Shown here: one piece after another, positions 25,076 to 34,820 of the stretch
How the letters are laid out: each line of letters begins with the position of its first letter
How positions within the stretch are numbered: the stretch's first letter is position 1
NCBI RefSeq assembly: GCF_007992215.1
Contig: NZ_BJZV01000017.1
Coordinates: forward strand, 33,551-97,550
Length of the DNA stretch: 64,000 bases
Direction of reading: 5' to 3'
Source of the DNA: Methylobacterium gnaphalii
GTDB taxonomy: Bacteria; Pseudomonadota; Alphaproteobacteria; Rhizobiales; Beijerinckiaceae
Program-made: the position numbers and the translations under genes
Notes under the pieces: generated by a model
Told to the model about the DNA's origin: nothing
The model's database searches: none
What the model saw: the letters and a program-made list of their open reading frames with translations, nothing else

Positions 25076-26125
25076 TCAGGCGCGAGCCTCCAGCAGAATG
25101 TCCGTCCAGAGCTCCCGCGGATCGGGCTCGGGATCGTTCGTAGCGAAGTCGGCGGATTCGTTGACGATCTCGCGGATCTCCGCATCCGTCGCCTTGAGAT
25201 CCGCCTCAGCGACGCCGTGCGCCTCGATCAGGCGCTTGCGCACCATCTCGATCGGGTCGTGCTCGTCGCGCATCTTCGAGACCTCGTCCTTCGACCGGTA
25301 TTTGGCCGGGTCGGACATGGAGTGGCCGCGGTAGCGATAGGTCTGCATCTCCAGAATGTAGGGCCCTTTGCCAGACCTGGCGTGCTCGACGGCGCGGATT
25401 GCGGCCTCACGCACGGTGCGGACATCCATGCCGTCGACCTGCTCACCGGGGATGCCGAACGAGAGGCCGCGCCTCGAAAAATCAGGCTGGGCCGAGGCGC
25501 GAGCCACAGACGTGCCCATGGCGTAGCGGTTGTTCTCGATCACGTAGACCACCGGCAGCTTCCAGAGAGCCGCCATGTTGAAGCTCTCGTAGACCTGGCC
25601 CTGGTTGGCCGCGCCGTCACCCATATAGGTGAAGCTGACCTTGCCGTTCTTGGTATAGGCGTCGGCGAACGCGAGGCCTGTACCGAGCGAGACCTGCGCG
25701 CCGACGATGCCGTGGCCGCCGAAGAACTGCTTCTCGCGCGAGAACATGTGCATCGAGCCGCCCTTGCCGCGGCTATAGCCGCCCCGGCGGCCGGTCAGCT
25801 CGGCCATGACCCCCTTGGCGTCCATGCCGCAGGCCAGCATGTGCCCGTGGTCGCGGTATCCGGTGATGACCTGGTCGCCATCGGTCGAGGCCATCTGCAG
25901 GCCGACCACGACGGCCTCCTGGCCGATATAGAGGTGGCAGAAGCCACCGATGAGTCCCATGCCGTAGAGCTGGCCCGCCTTCTCTTCGAAGCGGCGGATC
26001 AGCAGCATCTCCCGATAGGCGTGGAGATCCTCGTCCTTGGTAAATTGCGGGATGTTCGGCGCCGGCTTGTGCTCGGGCGCGTCCACCGTGGATGCGGCCT
26101 TGCCCGGATTTCTGCCTGCTGCCAT
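25076..26125 (-). CDS. pdhA: Pyruvate dehydrogenase E1 component subunit alpha
   Basis: The alpha subunit of E1, which binds TPP. ATG at 26125 (MAAGRNPGKAAST) has GGGAGAG about 7 bases upstream, better than the in-frame Mets at 26146 or 26176. The TPP/Mg motif is GDGAANQGQVYESFNMAALW ending VIENN. The regulatory loop region reads YRYRGHSMSDPAKYRSKDE. EEKAGQLYGMGLIGGFCHLY is typical. It has 349 residues. It is the first gene of the pdhA-pdhB-DUF5076-pdhC-lpdA set, with ftsB 176 bases upstream. Confidence 0.97.
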   Translation of the reverse strand: MAAGRNPGKAASTVDAPEHKPAPNIPQFTKDEDLHAYREMLLIRRFEEKAGQLYGMGLIGGFCHLYIGQEAVVVGLQMASTDGDQVITGYRDHGHMLACGMDAKGVMAELTGRRGGYSRGKGGSMHMFSREKQFFGGHGIVGAQVSLGTGLAFADAYTKNGKVSFTYMGDGAANQGQVYESFNMAALWKLPVVYVIENNRYAMGTSVARASAQPDFSRRGLSFGIPGEQVDGMDVRTVREAAIRAVEHARSGKGPYILEMQTYRYRGHSMSDPAKYRSKDEVSKMRDEHDPIEMVRKRLIEAHGVAEADLKATDAEIREIVNESADFATNDPEPDPRELWTDILLEARA

Positions 26126-26301
26126 CGGCACTCTCCCGAAACTCATGTTTCGAGAGGGTTCTAGAGCGCGGTGCACCGGAAAGCGAGGGTCGGCCTGACA
26201 GAGTCTTCAGCGTGTTACGGCCAAGCTCAGCGCGACTAACCGTCGATGAGACAAGGTGGAACGGGCTCGAGATCGGTGCCCGCGAGGGTGCGGCAACGCC
26301 C

Positions 26302-26613
26302 TCAGGGATCGATGATCACCACGTCGTTGGCGTGGACGCGGCCGAGCACGACGCGGGCGCGCTCCTCGAGCAGGTCGCGGTCGATCTTCTCGGAGCGCAG
26401 GAGTTCGACGCGGTGCTCCCAGGTCGCCCGCTCGGAATTCGCGGCGGCGAGTTCCTGCCTGAGACCGAAGGCCTGGATCTTGAGCGCGCGTTTGGCCTCC
26501 ATGCCGCGGTTGCCCGTCTCGGCCTGGACCAGGAAATAGCCGCCGACGAGCGCCGAGACCGTCCAGAGGACGGCGGGCACGACGACAGCTCTGACGCGGC
26601 GGCGGATGACCAT
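26302..26613 (-). CDS. ftsB: Septum formation initiator family protein (FtsB/DivIC-like)
   Basis: A small bitopic cell-division protein of 103 residues. It has a short basic N-terminus (MVIRRRVRAVV), one membrane helix (PAVLWTVSALVGGYFLV), then a periplasmic coiled coil (AKRALKIQAFGLRQELAAAN, WEHRVELLRSEKIDRDLLEE) and a short tail. This is the plan of FtsB, which joins FtsL and FtsQ at the divisome. It sits between eno and the PDH genes, its usual alphaproteobacterial place, though eno is now separated from it by an insert. Confidence 0.85.
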   Translation of the reverse strand: MVIRRRVRAVVVPAVLWTVSALVGGYFLVQAETGNRGMEAKRALKIQAFGLRQELAAANSERATWEHRVELLRSEKIDRDLLEERARVVLGRVHANDVVIIDP

Positions 26614-26751
26614 GACGAGACCTTCGCCGCGTAGGGTGAAGAAAGCGTTTCACCGGAGCGTCACGCGTCGAGATCCTCGGTGATAGGGCGAACAGCCGAG
26701 CGATAAGAATGGAACAGAGCCGCGCTCGATGGGTGATCGAGAGCGAGAGAG

Positions 26752-27624
26752 TTACCCGCCCGGAACGCCTTGTAGCTCCGCCGTGCTCGCCAGAATCGTC
26801 TCCTGCAAGGCTGCCGCTACGACGTGATGACGGCCCGGGCCGAGTAGGACGAATTCCACCTCGCCGATCGCAGGCAATCCGGCCGCCTCCGGGATCGGTC
26901 TCAGGCCCGGCGGCATCACCCGGGCCGAGTGCGGCGCGATGCCCAGGCCGGCCTCGACGGCTGCGCGCAGCCCCATCAGGCTGCCGCTGGTGCACGCGAT
27001 CCGCCAGGGTCGCCCAGCCGCGTCGAGGGCGTCGATGGCCAGTGTGCGGGTCATCGAGGGCGGCGGGTAGAGGACAAGCGGCAGCGGCTGCCCTGGATCC
27101 GGGACGAAGCCGGGCCGGGCCGCCCAGATCAGGTCCTCCGCCCAAGCGAGTTCGCCGCGTGGATCACCGCGCCGCCGCTTGCAGAAGATGACATCGAGTT
27201 CGCCGGCATCGTAGCCCTGGTAGAGCACGCGGCTGAGGCCCACCGTGAGCTGAAGATCGACCGAGGGGTGTCGGTCGGCGAAGCGCGCGAGCACCTGGGC
27301 CAGGGTCGAGAGGGTGTAGTCCTCGGAGACGCCGAGCCGGATGCTGCCGCGCAGGCCACTCGGCGAGAAGAAGGCCCGCAACCGGTCATGCGCCTCCAGC
27401 ACGTCGCGGGCGAAGCCGATCATGGCCTGACCGTCCAGCGTGGGGGCAACCCGGTGGGTGTCCCGCATCAGCAGGGAGCGGCCGAGCGCCTGTTCCAGCC
27501 GCGCAATGTGTCCGCTCACGGTGGATTGCCGCACGCCGAGCGTATGGGCGGCCGCCGTGAAGCTGCTGCTTTCGACGACGGCCAGGAAGGAGCGGAGCAG
27601 CTCGACGTTCAGATTGCTCATCAT
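26752..27624 (-). CDS. LysR family transcriptional regulator
   Basis: A 290-residue LTTR. The N-terminal winged HTH is LNVELLRSFLAVVESSSFTA then AAHTLGVRQSTVSGHIARLE. The effector-binding domain follows (RGSIRLGVSEDYTLSTLAQV). The start is MM at 27624/27621. It is divergent from a small membrane protein and a DUF1275 gene, with about 95 bases between, so it probably controls them. The short gap holds GATATC and partial dyads, but no clear T-N11-A box was defined. The effector is unknown. Confidence 0.9.
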   Translation of the reverse strand: MMSNLNVELLRSFLAVVESSSFTAAAHTLGVRQSTVSGHIARLEQALGRSLLMRDTHRVAPTLDGQAMIGFARDVLEAHDRLRAFFSPSGLRGSIRLGVSEDYTLSTLAQVLARFADRHPSVDLQLTVGLSRVLYQGYDAGELDVIFCKRRRGDPRGELAWAEDLIWAARPGFVPDPGQPLPLVLYPPPSMTRTLAIDALDAAGRPWRIACTSGSLMGLRAAVEAGLGIAPHSARVMPPGLRPIPEAAGLPAIGEVEFVLLGPGRHHVVAAALQETILASTAELQGVPGG

Positions 27625-27718
27625 GGTTCATGATAGCCGATATCCATACCGTCGGGGGCATGGCCGGCTTAGAGTCGAGGTCGAAGCTGTTTCGGAACAC
27701 CTGCGCCAAGCCTCGCCG

Positions 27719-27937
27719 ATGCCCCCTGCCGTTCTCATGGCCACGATCTTCGTCGGTGGCTTCGTCGCGATTCCGGTACTCGGGAGATGGGCTCGTCACG
27801 TGACGGAGGTGCTTGCCTTCCTGCTGGCGATCACCGTCGTCATGGTTGCGAGCATGTATCTCTGCAACCGGTGGCCGCAATACTACGCCAATCCACGCAA
27901 TCCGGTCGCCGTGGCTGCGGCGCCGTCGGCCCACTAG
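27719..27937 (+). CDS. Small membrane protein, 72 residues
   Basis: Starts at ATG 27719 (MPPAVLMATIFVGGFVAIPV) or the internal Met at 27737. It has two predicted membrane helices (AVLMATIFVGGFVAIPV and VLAFLLAITVVMVASMYL) and a short polar tail with NPRNPVAVAAAPSAH. No family was recognised. It ends 7 bases before the DUF1275 gene, so the two are probably one operon facing the LysR regulator. Confidence 0.5.
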   Translation: MPPAVLMATIFVGGFVAIPVLGRWARHVTEVLAFLLAITVVMVASMYLCNRWPQYYANPRNPVAVAAAPSAH

Positions 27938-27944
27938 GTCCGTG

Positions 27945-28658
27945 ATGCGTCTTATGAGATCGTCGATCACAGGCGAGGGTACCGCGGTTGGCGCCGCGCT
28001 CTCCTTCGTCGCCGGCTTCGTTGATGCAGCGGCCTTCATCGCTCTGACGGGGCTGTTCACGGCTCATGTCACCGGAAACTTCGTGCTGATCGGTGCCGAG
28101 CTGATTGCGAGTTCTGCCGGAGTGCTGGCGAAGCTCCTCGCGCTGCCGGTCTTCATGGCGGCGGTGGCCGGCGCGCGCATCCTCGCACTCTTGTTGGAGC
28201 GACACGGTTTCAGCCCTCTGCCCTGGCTGCTTGCCTGCGAGGCGGCCCTCCTTGCCGGGTTCGGCCTGTGCGGCATCCTGTGGTCGCCGATCGGTTCGCC
28301 GGACGGTGCCGCTTCCATCACCATCGGCATGCTCGCAGTCGCAGCCATGGGCCTGCAGAACGCCATTGGGCGTCTCTCACTCGGCCATCTCGCGCCGACG
28401 ACGGTGATGACCGTGAGCGTGAGTCAGGCCGTCATCGACGCCACGGACCTCGCCTTGAAGAAAGCCGCAAACCCCGCGCAAACCCGCGCGCGGCTGACCC
28501 GCGTGTTGCCGGCCATCGTGGCCTTCGCGGCAGGCGCCCTATGCGGTGCCTTCGGCATCGCCCATCTCGCCTTCGGCTCCATCACTCTTCCGATTATCGT
28601 GTTGATCGCCCTCATCTTTCTGGCAATGGCGCCGGCCGAGACAAACGTCCCGGCTTGA
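27945..28658 (+). CDS. DUF1275 (YoaK) family membrane protein
   Basis: A multipass inner-membrane protein of the YoaK/DUF1275 family with about six helices. Family marks are SFVAGFVDAAAFIALTGLFT then AHVTGNFVLIG near the N-terminus, and AMGLQNAIGRLSLGHLAPTT then VMTVSVSQAVIDATDLA in the second half. Its role is unknown; transport has been suggested for the family. ATG at 27945 gives 237 residues (a GTG at 27942 is adjacent). It is cotranscribed with the preceding small membrane protein and divergent from the LysR gene. Confidence 0.85.
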   Translation: MRLMRSSITGEGTAVGAALSFVAGFVDAAAFIALTGLFTAHVTGNFVLIGAELIASSAGVLAKLLALPVFMAAVAGARILALLLERHGFSPLPWLLACEAALLAGFGLCGILWSPIGSPDGAASITIGMLAVAAMGLQNAIGRLSLGHLAPTTVMTVSVSQAVIDATDLALKKAANPAQTRARLTRVLPAIVAFAAGALCGAFGIAHLAFGSITLPIIVLIALIFLAMAPAETNVPA

Positions 28659-28777
28659 GCGGGTCTGCCCGATGCGGGTCGCGGGCCTCACGGCGAAGGG
28701 CAATCCCCAAACGATCGACGCCCACCTCGAGGAGGCGGGCGTCGCGGTGACGTGAGTTCTGGTGATCGTGCCGTCGC

Positions 28778-30142
<1,365 letters not shown>

Positions 30143-30305
30143 TTATCGGGCAAGGTGAAGCGCCGGGCAAGCGCCCCCGGGGGCTAAGATTTTTTCGGGG
30201 AGAGCGAACTATTCTTCTTCGTTTCGCCCCAGTCGCGCGTCTCCGGCCCTCTGCGGCATACCCGACGGGATGCGTCTTGCGTGGCCGGGCGCTATAGCGG
30301 GCGCC

Positions 30306-30770
30306 ATGACCGACGATATCGCTGCGCATGCCCGCCAACTCGGACACTCGACGCCCCTGCCCGCCTCGCCCGAGGCAGCGCAGCTCGATCGCGTGCCGAA
30401 CCCCCATCCCGATACGGACTATCTCGCCCGCTTCACGGCGCCGGAATTCACGTCGCTCTGCCCGGTCACCGGCCAGCCGGATTTCGCGACGCTGGTGATC
30501 GACTACGTACCGGGCGAGTGGCTCGTCGAATCGAAGTCGCTGAAGCTCTATCTCGGCTCGTTCCGCAACCACGGCGCCTTCCACGAGGATTGTACCGTGG
30601 GGATCGGCCGGCGCCTGGCGGAGCTTCTCGCGCCGCGCTGGCTGCGGATTGGTGGCTACTGGTACCCGCGCGGCGGCATTCCGATCGACGTGTTCTGGCA
30701 AACAGGCGCGCCGTTGGCATCCGTCTGGCTGCCGGACCAGGGCGTGCCTGCCTATCGCGGTCGCGGCTAG
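30306..30770 (+). CDS. queF: NADPH-dependent 7-cyano-7-deazaguanine reductase QueF (preQ0 reductase)
   Basis: Reduces preQ0 to preQ1 in queuosine tRNA modification; a tunnelling-fold enzyme of the short type. The catalytic Cys is C52 in [19 protein letters not shown], and the substrate-binding stretch is [39 protein letters not shown] closes the protein. ATG at 30306 gives 154 residues; the frame is open to 30270. No preQ1 riboswitch was recognised in the 238-base gap before it. It ends at a bidirectional terminator. Confidence 0.94.
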   Translation: MTDDIAAHARQLGHSTPLPASPEAAQLDRVPNPHPDTDYLARFTAPEFTSLCPVTGQPDFATLVIDYVPGEWLVESKSLKLYLGSFRNHGAFHEDCTVGIGRRLAELLAPRWLRIGGYWYPRGGIPIDVFWQTGAPLASVWLPDQGVPAYRGRG

Positions 30771-30797
30771 CGCAAGGGCTCGAAGGATCCGCTCACG

Positions 30798-30830
30798 AAA
30801 AAGGCGGCCGGTGAGAACCGGCCGCCTTTT
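30798..30830. terminator. Bidirectional Rho-independent terminator
   Basis: AAAAGGCGGCCGG, loop TGAGA (with one overlap base), CCGGCCGCCTTTT. It has A-run and T-run on both sides, so it works in both directions. It lies between convergent queF (ends 30770) and the Tyr-rich secreted gene (ends 30852). Confidence 0.88.
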
Positions 30831-30851
30831 CCAAAGACGACGAGTGCAGGC

Positions 30852-31136
30852 TTAGTAGCCGTAATCGTAGTAGCCGTAGGCCGGACGGCCGTAGTAGCGG
30901 TCGCGGTAATAGGCGTCGCGCGCAGCGCCGGCAGCGATCGCGCCAGCCGCGAGACCAGCGATACCCAGGCCGACGGCCGCGCCGGTGCCGATGCCGCCGC
31001 GGCGGTAGCCATGGCGATAGCCATATCCGCCGCCATGGTAGTGGCCGTAGCCGCGGCCAGGGCGCGCCTCGGCGGTCGCAGCCAGCATGGGAATGGTCGT
31101 GGCGACGACGGCCGTGATGATTGCAAGTTTACGCAT
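30852..31136 (-). CDS. Small secreted Gly/Tyr-rich protein
   Basis: A 94-residue protein with a signal peptide (MRKLAIITAVVATTIPMLAA then TAEARPG). It continues with a Gly/Tyr/His-rich segment (RGYGHYHGGGYGYRHGYRRG), a glycine-zipper-like hydrophobic stretch (GTGAAVGLGIAGLAAGAIAA), and a Tyr-rich tail (YYRDRYYGRPAYGYYDYGY). ATG at 31136 follows AGGGAAGGGAC. Proteins of this build are common in Methylobacterium and often stress-induced. An EcfG-like promoter motif lies about 40-60 bases upstream. Function unknown, envelope likely. Confidence 0.78.
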   Translation of the reverse strand: MRKLAIITAVVATTIPMLAATAEARPGRGYGHYHGGGYGYRHGYRRGGIGTGAAVGLGIAGLAAGAIAAGAARDAYYRDRYYGRPAYGYYDYGY

Positions 31137-31173
31137 AAGGTCCCTTCCCTCGTTGAAGCTCATTAGCGCCGAT

Positions 31174-31198
31174 AACACTAAGGTTGCTTACAGGTTCC
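31174..31198 (-). promoter_or_regulatory. EcfG-type promoter motif
   Basis: Read on the minus strand: GGAAC (31198-31194), 17 bases, GTT (31176-31174). It lies about 38 bases before the ATG of the Gly/Tyr-rich secreted protein and matches the alphaproteobacterial general-stress promoter pattern. Confidence 0.58.
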
Positions 31199-31320
31199 GA
31201 ACTGCCGACCGAAATTTGAGTCAAATCAGCAGCTTGGACGGCTTGCTTCCGTCAAGTTAGGCCGGCCGACCTGAACCCCTCCTGAAAGCAGCACCAGGGT
31301 GACGATGCGCTCGCCGCCCG

Positions 31321-32178
31321 TCAGACGTCGGTGCGATGCTTCACAAGACGATCGAAGGCCTGCAGCTCGGCAAGCAGGGCCGGCATCGCCTTCAAGGGCA
31401 CCATGTTCGGGCCGTCCGAGGGGGCGTTGTCGGGGTCCTCATGCGTCTCGATGAAAAGGCCGGCCACGCCGACCGCGACGGCGGCCCGGGCGAGCACGGG
31501 CACGAATTCCCGCTGCCCGCCCGAGGTGGCGCCCTGCCCTCCCGGCTGCTGCACGGAGTGGGTTGCGTCGAACACCACCGGTGCCCCGCCCGTCACCCGC
31601 GCCATGATCGGCAGCGAGCGCATGTCCGAGACCAGCGTGTTGTAGCCAAAGGAGGCGCCGCGCTCGGTGACGAGCACGTTCGGATTGCCGGCCGTCGTCA
31701 CCTTGGCAGCGACATGCGCCATGTCCCAGGGCGCCAGGAACTGTCCCTTCTTCACGTTGACCACGCGGCCCGTGGCCGCCGCGGCGAGCAGCAGGTCGGT
31801 CTGGCGGCAGAGAAAGGCCGGGATCTGAAGCACGTCGACGACCTCCGCCGCGCGCGCGCATTGCTCGGCCTCGTGCACGTCGGTGAGAACCGGAAGGCCG
31901 AGCCGCTCCTTGATCTCGGAGAAGATCGGCAGGGCACCGTCCAGCCCGATCCCGCGTGCGGTGCTGCCGGAGGTGCGGTTCGCCTTGTCGAAGGACGACT
32001 TGAAGACGAGGCCGATCCCGAGTTGCTCGGCGATCTCCTTGAGTGCTGAGGCGACCTCGAAGGCGTGGTCCCGGCTCTCCAGCTGGCAGGGTCCGGCGAT
32101 CAGCGCGAAGGGCAGGTGATTGGCGAAGGCGACGGTGCCGGCATGGACGACCGGGCCGGGTGCGGCGTGTTGAGACAT
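31321..32178 (-). CDS. kdsA: 3-deoxy-8-phosphooctulonate synthase (KDO-8-phosphate synthase)
   Basis: Condenses PEP and arabinose-5-phosphate to KDO-8-phosphate for the LPS inner core. Typical stretches are [78 protein letters not shown], and [21 protein letters not shown] Cys at the metal position (AGPCQLES) is present, suggesting a metal-dependent form, though this needs structural comparison. It has 285 residues. The secreted protein gene upstream ends only 9 bases before its start. Confidence 0.96.
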   Translation of the reverse strand: MSQHAAPGPVVHAGTVAFANHLPFALIAGPCQLESRDHAFEVASALKEIAEQLGIGLVFKSSFDKANRTSGSTARGIGLDGALPIFSEIKERLGLPVLTDVHEAEQCARAAEVVDVLQIPAFLCRQTDLLLAAAATGRVVNVKKGQFLAPWDMAHVAAKVTTAGNPNVLVTERGASFGYNTLVSDMRSLPIMARVTGGAPVVFDATHSVQQPGGQGATSGGQREFVPVLARAAVAVGVAGLFIETHEDPDNAPSDGPNMVPLKAMPALLAELQAFDRLVKHRTDV

Positions 32179-32187
32179 GCCGCCGCT

Positions 32188-32691
32188 CTACCCCGCGACG
32201 GACAAAGCGGAAAGTCTGGCCTTGCGCCTCGGATGCGATCTCCGGTCCACGGCCAGACGGCAGAGGGCGCCGTCGGCCGACCCGTCGAGATGGTCACCCG
32301 GTTCGCAGCGCAAGACCGCGGCGCCGACCCGCCCGAATTGAGGCTCGCCCGAGAGCAAGGCAGCCTGATGCAGGTTCATGGCGAGGATCTCGACCCGCTC
32401 CGACGCGGCATGGGCGAGCGTCTTCGCTGCGAGCCCGATCAGCACGAAGTAGAAGCGCTGCGGCTCGCGCTCGCGAGAGCGGAACACCATCCGGCGCGGC
32501 GGGCCGCAATCGAGGCTCATCCGTTCGGCGTCGGCGGCGCGGAAGACCACCAAGTGTCCGGTGCGGCCGGCGAGCGAAGCCCCGGTGCCCCGGATCATCT
32601 GGGCCGTCAGCGCATCGCAGCCATCGGCCCGCGCCGATGTGGCGATGAAGAGGCACAGGGCGAGACTGCTGACGAGGGCACGACACATCAT
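32188..32691 (-). CDS. Hypothetical secreted protein upstream of kdsA
   Basis: A 167-residue protein with a signal peptide (MMCRALVSSLALCLFIATSA then RADGCDAL). Three Cys remain after cleavage (DGCDAL, LDCGPP, LRCEPGDH) with CRLAV later, so disulfides are likely. No known domain. It ends 9 bases before kdsA on the same strand, so it is probably cotranscribed, and an envelope role is possible. The C-terminus is basic (DRRSHPRRKARLSAL). Confidence 0.65.
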   Translation of the reverse strand: MMCRALVSSLALCLFIATSARADGCDALTAQMIRGTGASLAGRTGHLVVFRAADAERMSLDCGPPRRMVFRSREREPQRFYFVLIGLAAKTLAHAASERVEILAMNLHQAALLSGEPQFGRVGAAVLRCEPGDHLDGSADGALCRLAVDRRSHPRRKARLSALSVAG

Positions 32692-32734
32692 GACGGTCGG
32701 TCTATCCGGCCGACGGGGTCCTGGCGAGACGGGA

Positions 32735-33196
32735 TCAGTTCACGGAAGCCGTGGAATCCGGGTCCGGTTGGGCCGCCTGACAAGCCTCCCGCTCGTGGGA
32801 ACGGAGCACGCGGCGCAAGCGCAGGGGCTGCTCGCCAGAGCCGTCGCTGATGGTCCCGGCGAGCACGTCGGCCGCCGCAATCCCCTGGAAGTGCAGCAGG
32901 CCGTCCGCGCTCTCCACCGTGAAGGAGATCTGCTGGGTGGTGTCGTCGATGGAGAGCCTGTCGGCGGGGATCTGAGCGGTTTTGGCGCCGGAGGCTGCCT
33001 CGTAGAGCACGCCGTTTCCGTTCGGCGAGCGCTTCAAGGTCACGCGCCGGCCTTCGAGCCGCCCGGCACTCGGATTGGTGCAGAGATTGGCATAAACGAA
33101 GGTTCCCGTCAGCCAGACCGGCTTGGCCGCGGCGCCGAGCGGCATGATGGCAGGCAGCGCGAGAAGGGAGGCCAGGAGGAGGGTTGCAGAACGCAT
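32735..33196 (-). CDS. Hypothetical secreted protein
   Basis: A 153-residue protein from ATG at 33196 with a signal peptide (MRSATLLLASLLALPAIMPL then GAAAKP). The mature part, WLTGTFVYANLCTNPSAGRL, NGNGVLYEAASGAKTAQIPA and DGLLHFQGIAAADVLAGTIS, reads like a compact beta-rich periplasmic protein. No family was recognised. The frame is open much further upstream (to 33559), but that part overlaps the aldo/keto reductase gene and has no signal sequence. It is 43 bases upstream of the next secreted protein gene on the same strand. Confidence 0.65.
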   Translation of the reverse strand: MRSATLLLASLLALPAIMPLGAAAKPVWLTGTFVYANLCTNPSAGRLEGRRVTLKRSPNGNGVLYEAASGAKTAQIPADRLSIDDTTQQISFTVESADGLLHFQGIAAADVLAGTISDGSGEQPLRLRRVLRSHEREACQAAQPDPDSTASVN

Positions 33197-33237
33197 CGCG
33201 AGGCCTTTCCGGTCGGCACGTCGTCTCGGGAGGCGCC

Positions 33238-33372
33238 ATGCAGGATTCAGGCAAGTTTGCTGCGGACCTGCCCGAGCATCGACTCGGGCCGAGTCCGTAT
33301 CGCACCGGCCCTTTGCTGATTGATGTCGCGCCGCCGATCGTGACGGGCACCGCCGCTTGGCGAGGGCCTTAA
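33238..33372 (+). CDS. Possible 44-residue protein
   Basis: A short frame beginning [20 protein letters not shown], with GGGAGG 4 bases before ATG. It ends [19 protein letters not shown] and overlaps the end of the aldo/keto reductase on the other strand by 4 bases. No family was recognised. The good ribosome binding site is the main support. Confidence 0.3.
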   Translation: MQDSGKFAADLPEHRLGPSPYRTGPLLIDVAPPIVTGTAAWRGP

Positions 33373-34244
33373 CCGCCAGCCTTCCAGGCCTTGCGCCCCT
33401 GCTCGTCGAGCGCCCTGAACTCCTCGTCGTCGAGGCGGAGATTCGCGCCCTGGACGTTCTGCGCGAGATGCTCGGGATCGCCTGTTCCCGGGATCGGCAG
33501 CATGACCGGCGAGCGCTTGAGCAGCCAGGCCAGGGCGACGGCACCCTCGCTGGCGCCACGCTTGCCCGCGATCTCGGCGAGCACCGAGCCCTTCTGGGCT
33601 AGCGTTCCCTTGTCGAGCGGTGCCCAAGGAATGAAGCCGATGCCGTGCCGTTCGCAATGGTCGAGCACCGCCTCGCTGGTGCGGTCGACGAGATTGAAGC
33701 GGTTCTGCACGGTGGCGACGGGAAAGAATTTACGGGCCGCCTCGATCTCTTCGACCGAGACCTCGCTCAGGCCCACATGGCGGATGAGCCCCTCCTCCCG
33801 CATCGCCGCGATCGCCTCGAACTGGCGCTCGCGCGGAACATCGGGGCCGATCCGGTGGAGCTGCCAGAGGTCGATGCGCTCGATCTTGAGCCGCCGCAAG
33901 CTCATCAGGACGCATTGGCGCAGATAGTCTGGGTTGCCGACGGGTTGCCAGATATCGGGCCCATGGCGGGTCAGGCCGCCCTTGGTGGCGACGACCAGGC
34001 CGTCATAGGGATGGAGGGCCTCACGGATCAGGTCCTCGCTGACGAAGGGGCCGTAGCTGTCGGCTGTGTCGATCAGGTCGATGCCGAGTTCGGGCACGCG
34101 CTTCAGCGTGGCAATCGCCTTCGCCCGGTCCGCGGGCTCACCCCAGATGCCGCTGCCCGTGATGCGCATGGCACCGAAACCGAGCCGATGAACCGTCAGG
34201 TCTCCGCCGATGGCGAAGGTGCCGGAAGCGTGAGCTGTCGTCAT
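33369..34244 (-). CDS. Aldo/keto reductase
   Basis: An NADPH-dependent TIM-barrel oxidoreductase. ATG at 34244 ([20 protein letters not shown]) has AAGGATG upstream. The catalytic tetrad is visible: Asp in LIDTADSYG, Tyr in the same stretch, Lys in VVATKGGL, His in [10 protein letters not shown]. The cofactor-binding end is [20 protein letters not shown]. It has 291 residues. It is divergent from an ArsR-type regulator, and an SDR lies beyond, so the three may form one carbonyl-detoxification module. Confidence 0.92.
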   Translation of the reverse strand: MTTAHASGTFAIGGDLTVHRLGFGAMRITGSGIWGEPADRAKAIATLKRVPELGIDLIDTADSYGPFVSEDLIREALHPYDGLVVATKGGLTRHGPDIWQPVGNPDYLRQCVLMSLRRLKIERIDLWQLHRIGPDVPRERQFEAIAAMREEGLIRHVGLSEVSVEEIEAARKFFPVATVQNRFNLVDRTSEAVLDHCERHGIGFIPWAPLDKGTLAQKGSVLAEIAGKRGASEGAVALAWLLKRSPVMLPIPGTGDPEHLAQNVQGANLRLDDEEFRALDEQGRKAWKAGG

Positions 34245-34420
34245 GCTGCATCCTTGTCGAGCGTGAGCATGAAAGCCGATGTGGGAAGATGGGTCGTCCC
34301 GGCCAGCGCTTTGCGGTGGGATCGAGCCATGCTGCCAGGACAAGGGTGTTGGACCGGGCTAGGTTCCTATCTTGGTCAGTGGGAGCCGTGTCGCGCTCCG
34401 CAGAGGATTCAGTTGGCTCG

Positions 34421-34759
34421 ATGAGTTCGGGGCATAAACGGGACGGCGATCCGGTTGCCGAGGAGCCTCTCGAGCTCAGCGACCGGCAGTTCGCGGCGGT
34501 CGCCAAGGCCCTCTCCGACCCGCGTCGCTTCGGCATCCTGAGTGAGATCGCGGCCTCCGAGGGCGCCCTTCCCTGTTGCGCGCTGAGCGATGCCGACAAG
34601 GTCAGTGCGGCCACGATCTCGCACCACATCAAGGAACTCGAGACGTCAGGTTTGATCGCCACCGTGCGGAATGGCCGGTTCGTCGAATTGGTGTTCCAGC
34701 GCACAACGCTCGTCGCTTATATGCGACGGCTGTCCCGCTCGCTCGCACCCGGCTCTTGA
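34421..34759 (+). CDS. ArsR family transcriptional regulator
   Basis: A 112-residue winged-helix regulator. ATG at 34421 is chosen (MSSGHKRDGDPVAEEPLELS); the frame is open to 34289. The HTH is VAKALSDPRRFGILSEIAAS followed by VSAATISHHIKELETSGLIA and the wing VRNGRFVELVF. A vicinal Cys pair lies in ALPCCALSDAD, a possible metal- or redox-sensing site, though other ligands are not evident. It is divergent from the aldo/keto reductase and 61 bases upstream of the SDR on the same strand, so it likely controls both. Confidence 0.88.
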   Translation: MSSGHKRDGDPVAEEPLELSDRQFAAVAKALSDPRRFGILSEIAASEGALPCCALSDADKVSAATISHHIKELETSGLIATVRNGRFVELVFQRTTLVAYMRRLSRSLAPGS

Positions 34760-34820
34760 AGCGGGACTTGGCGCTCAACACTTCGACGCTTGTCTAAACG
34801 TCTAAGTATCGGAGATCGCC

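Noticed and set aside
28672..28755. Possible 27-residue protein (MRVAGLTAKGNPQTIDAHLE) between DUF1275 and eno
   Set aside because: No ribosome binding site and no conserved feature. It may be a gene remnant but cannot be supported. It also contains a weak hairpin without a T-run.
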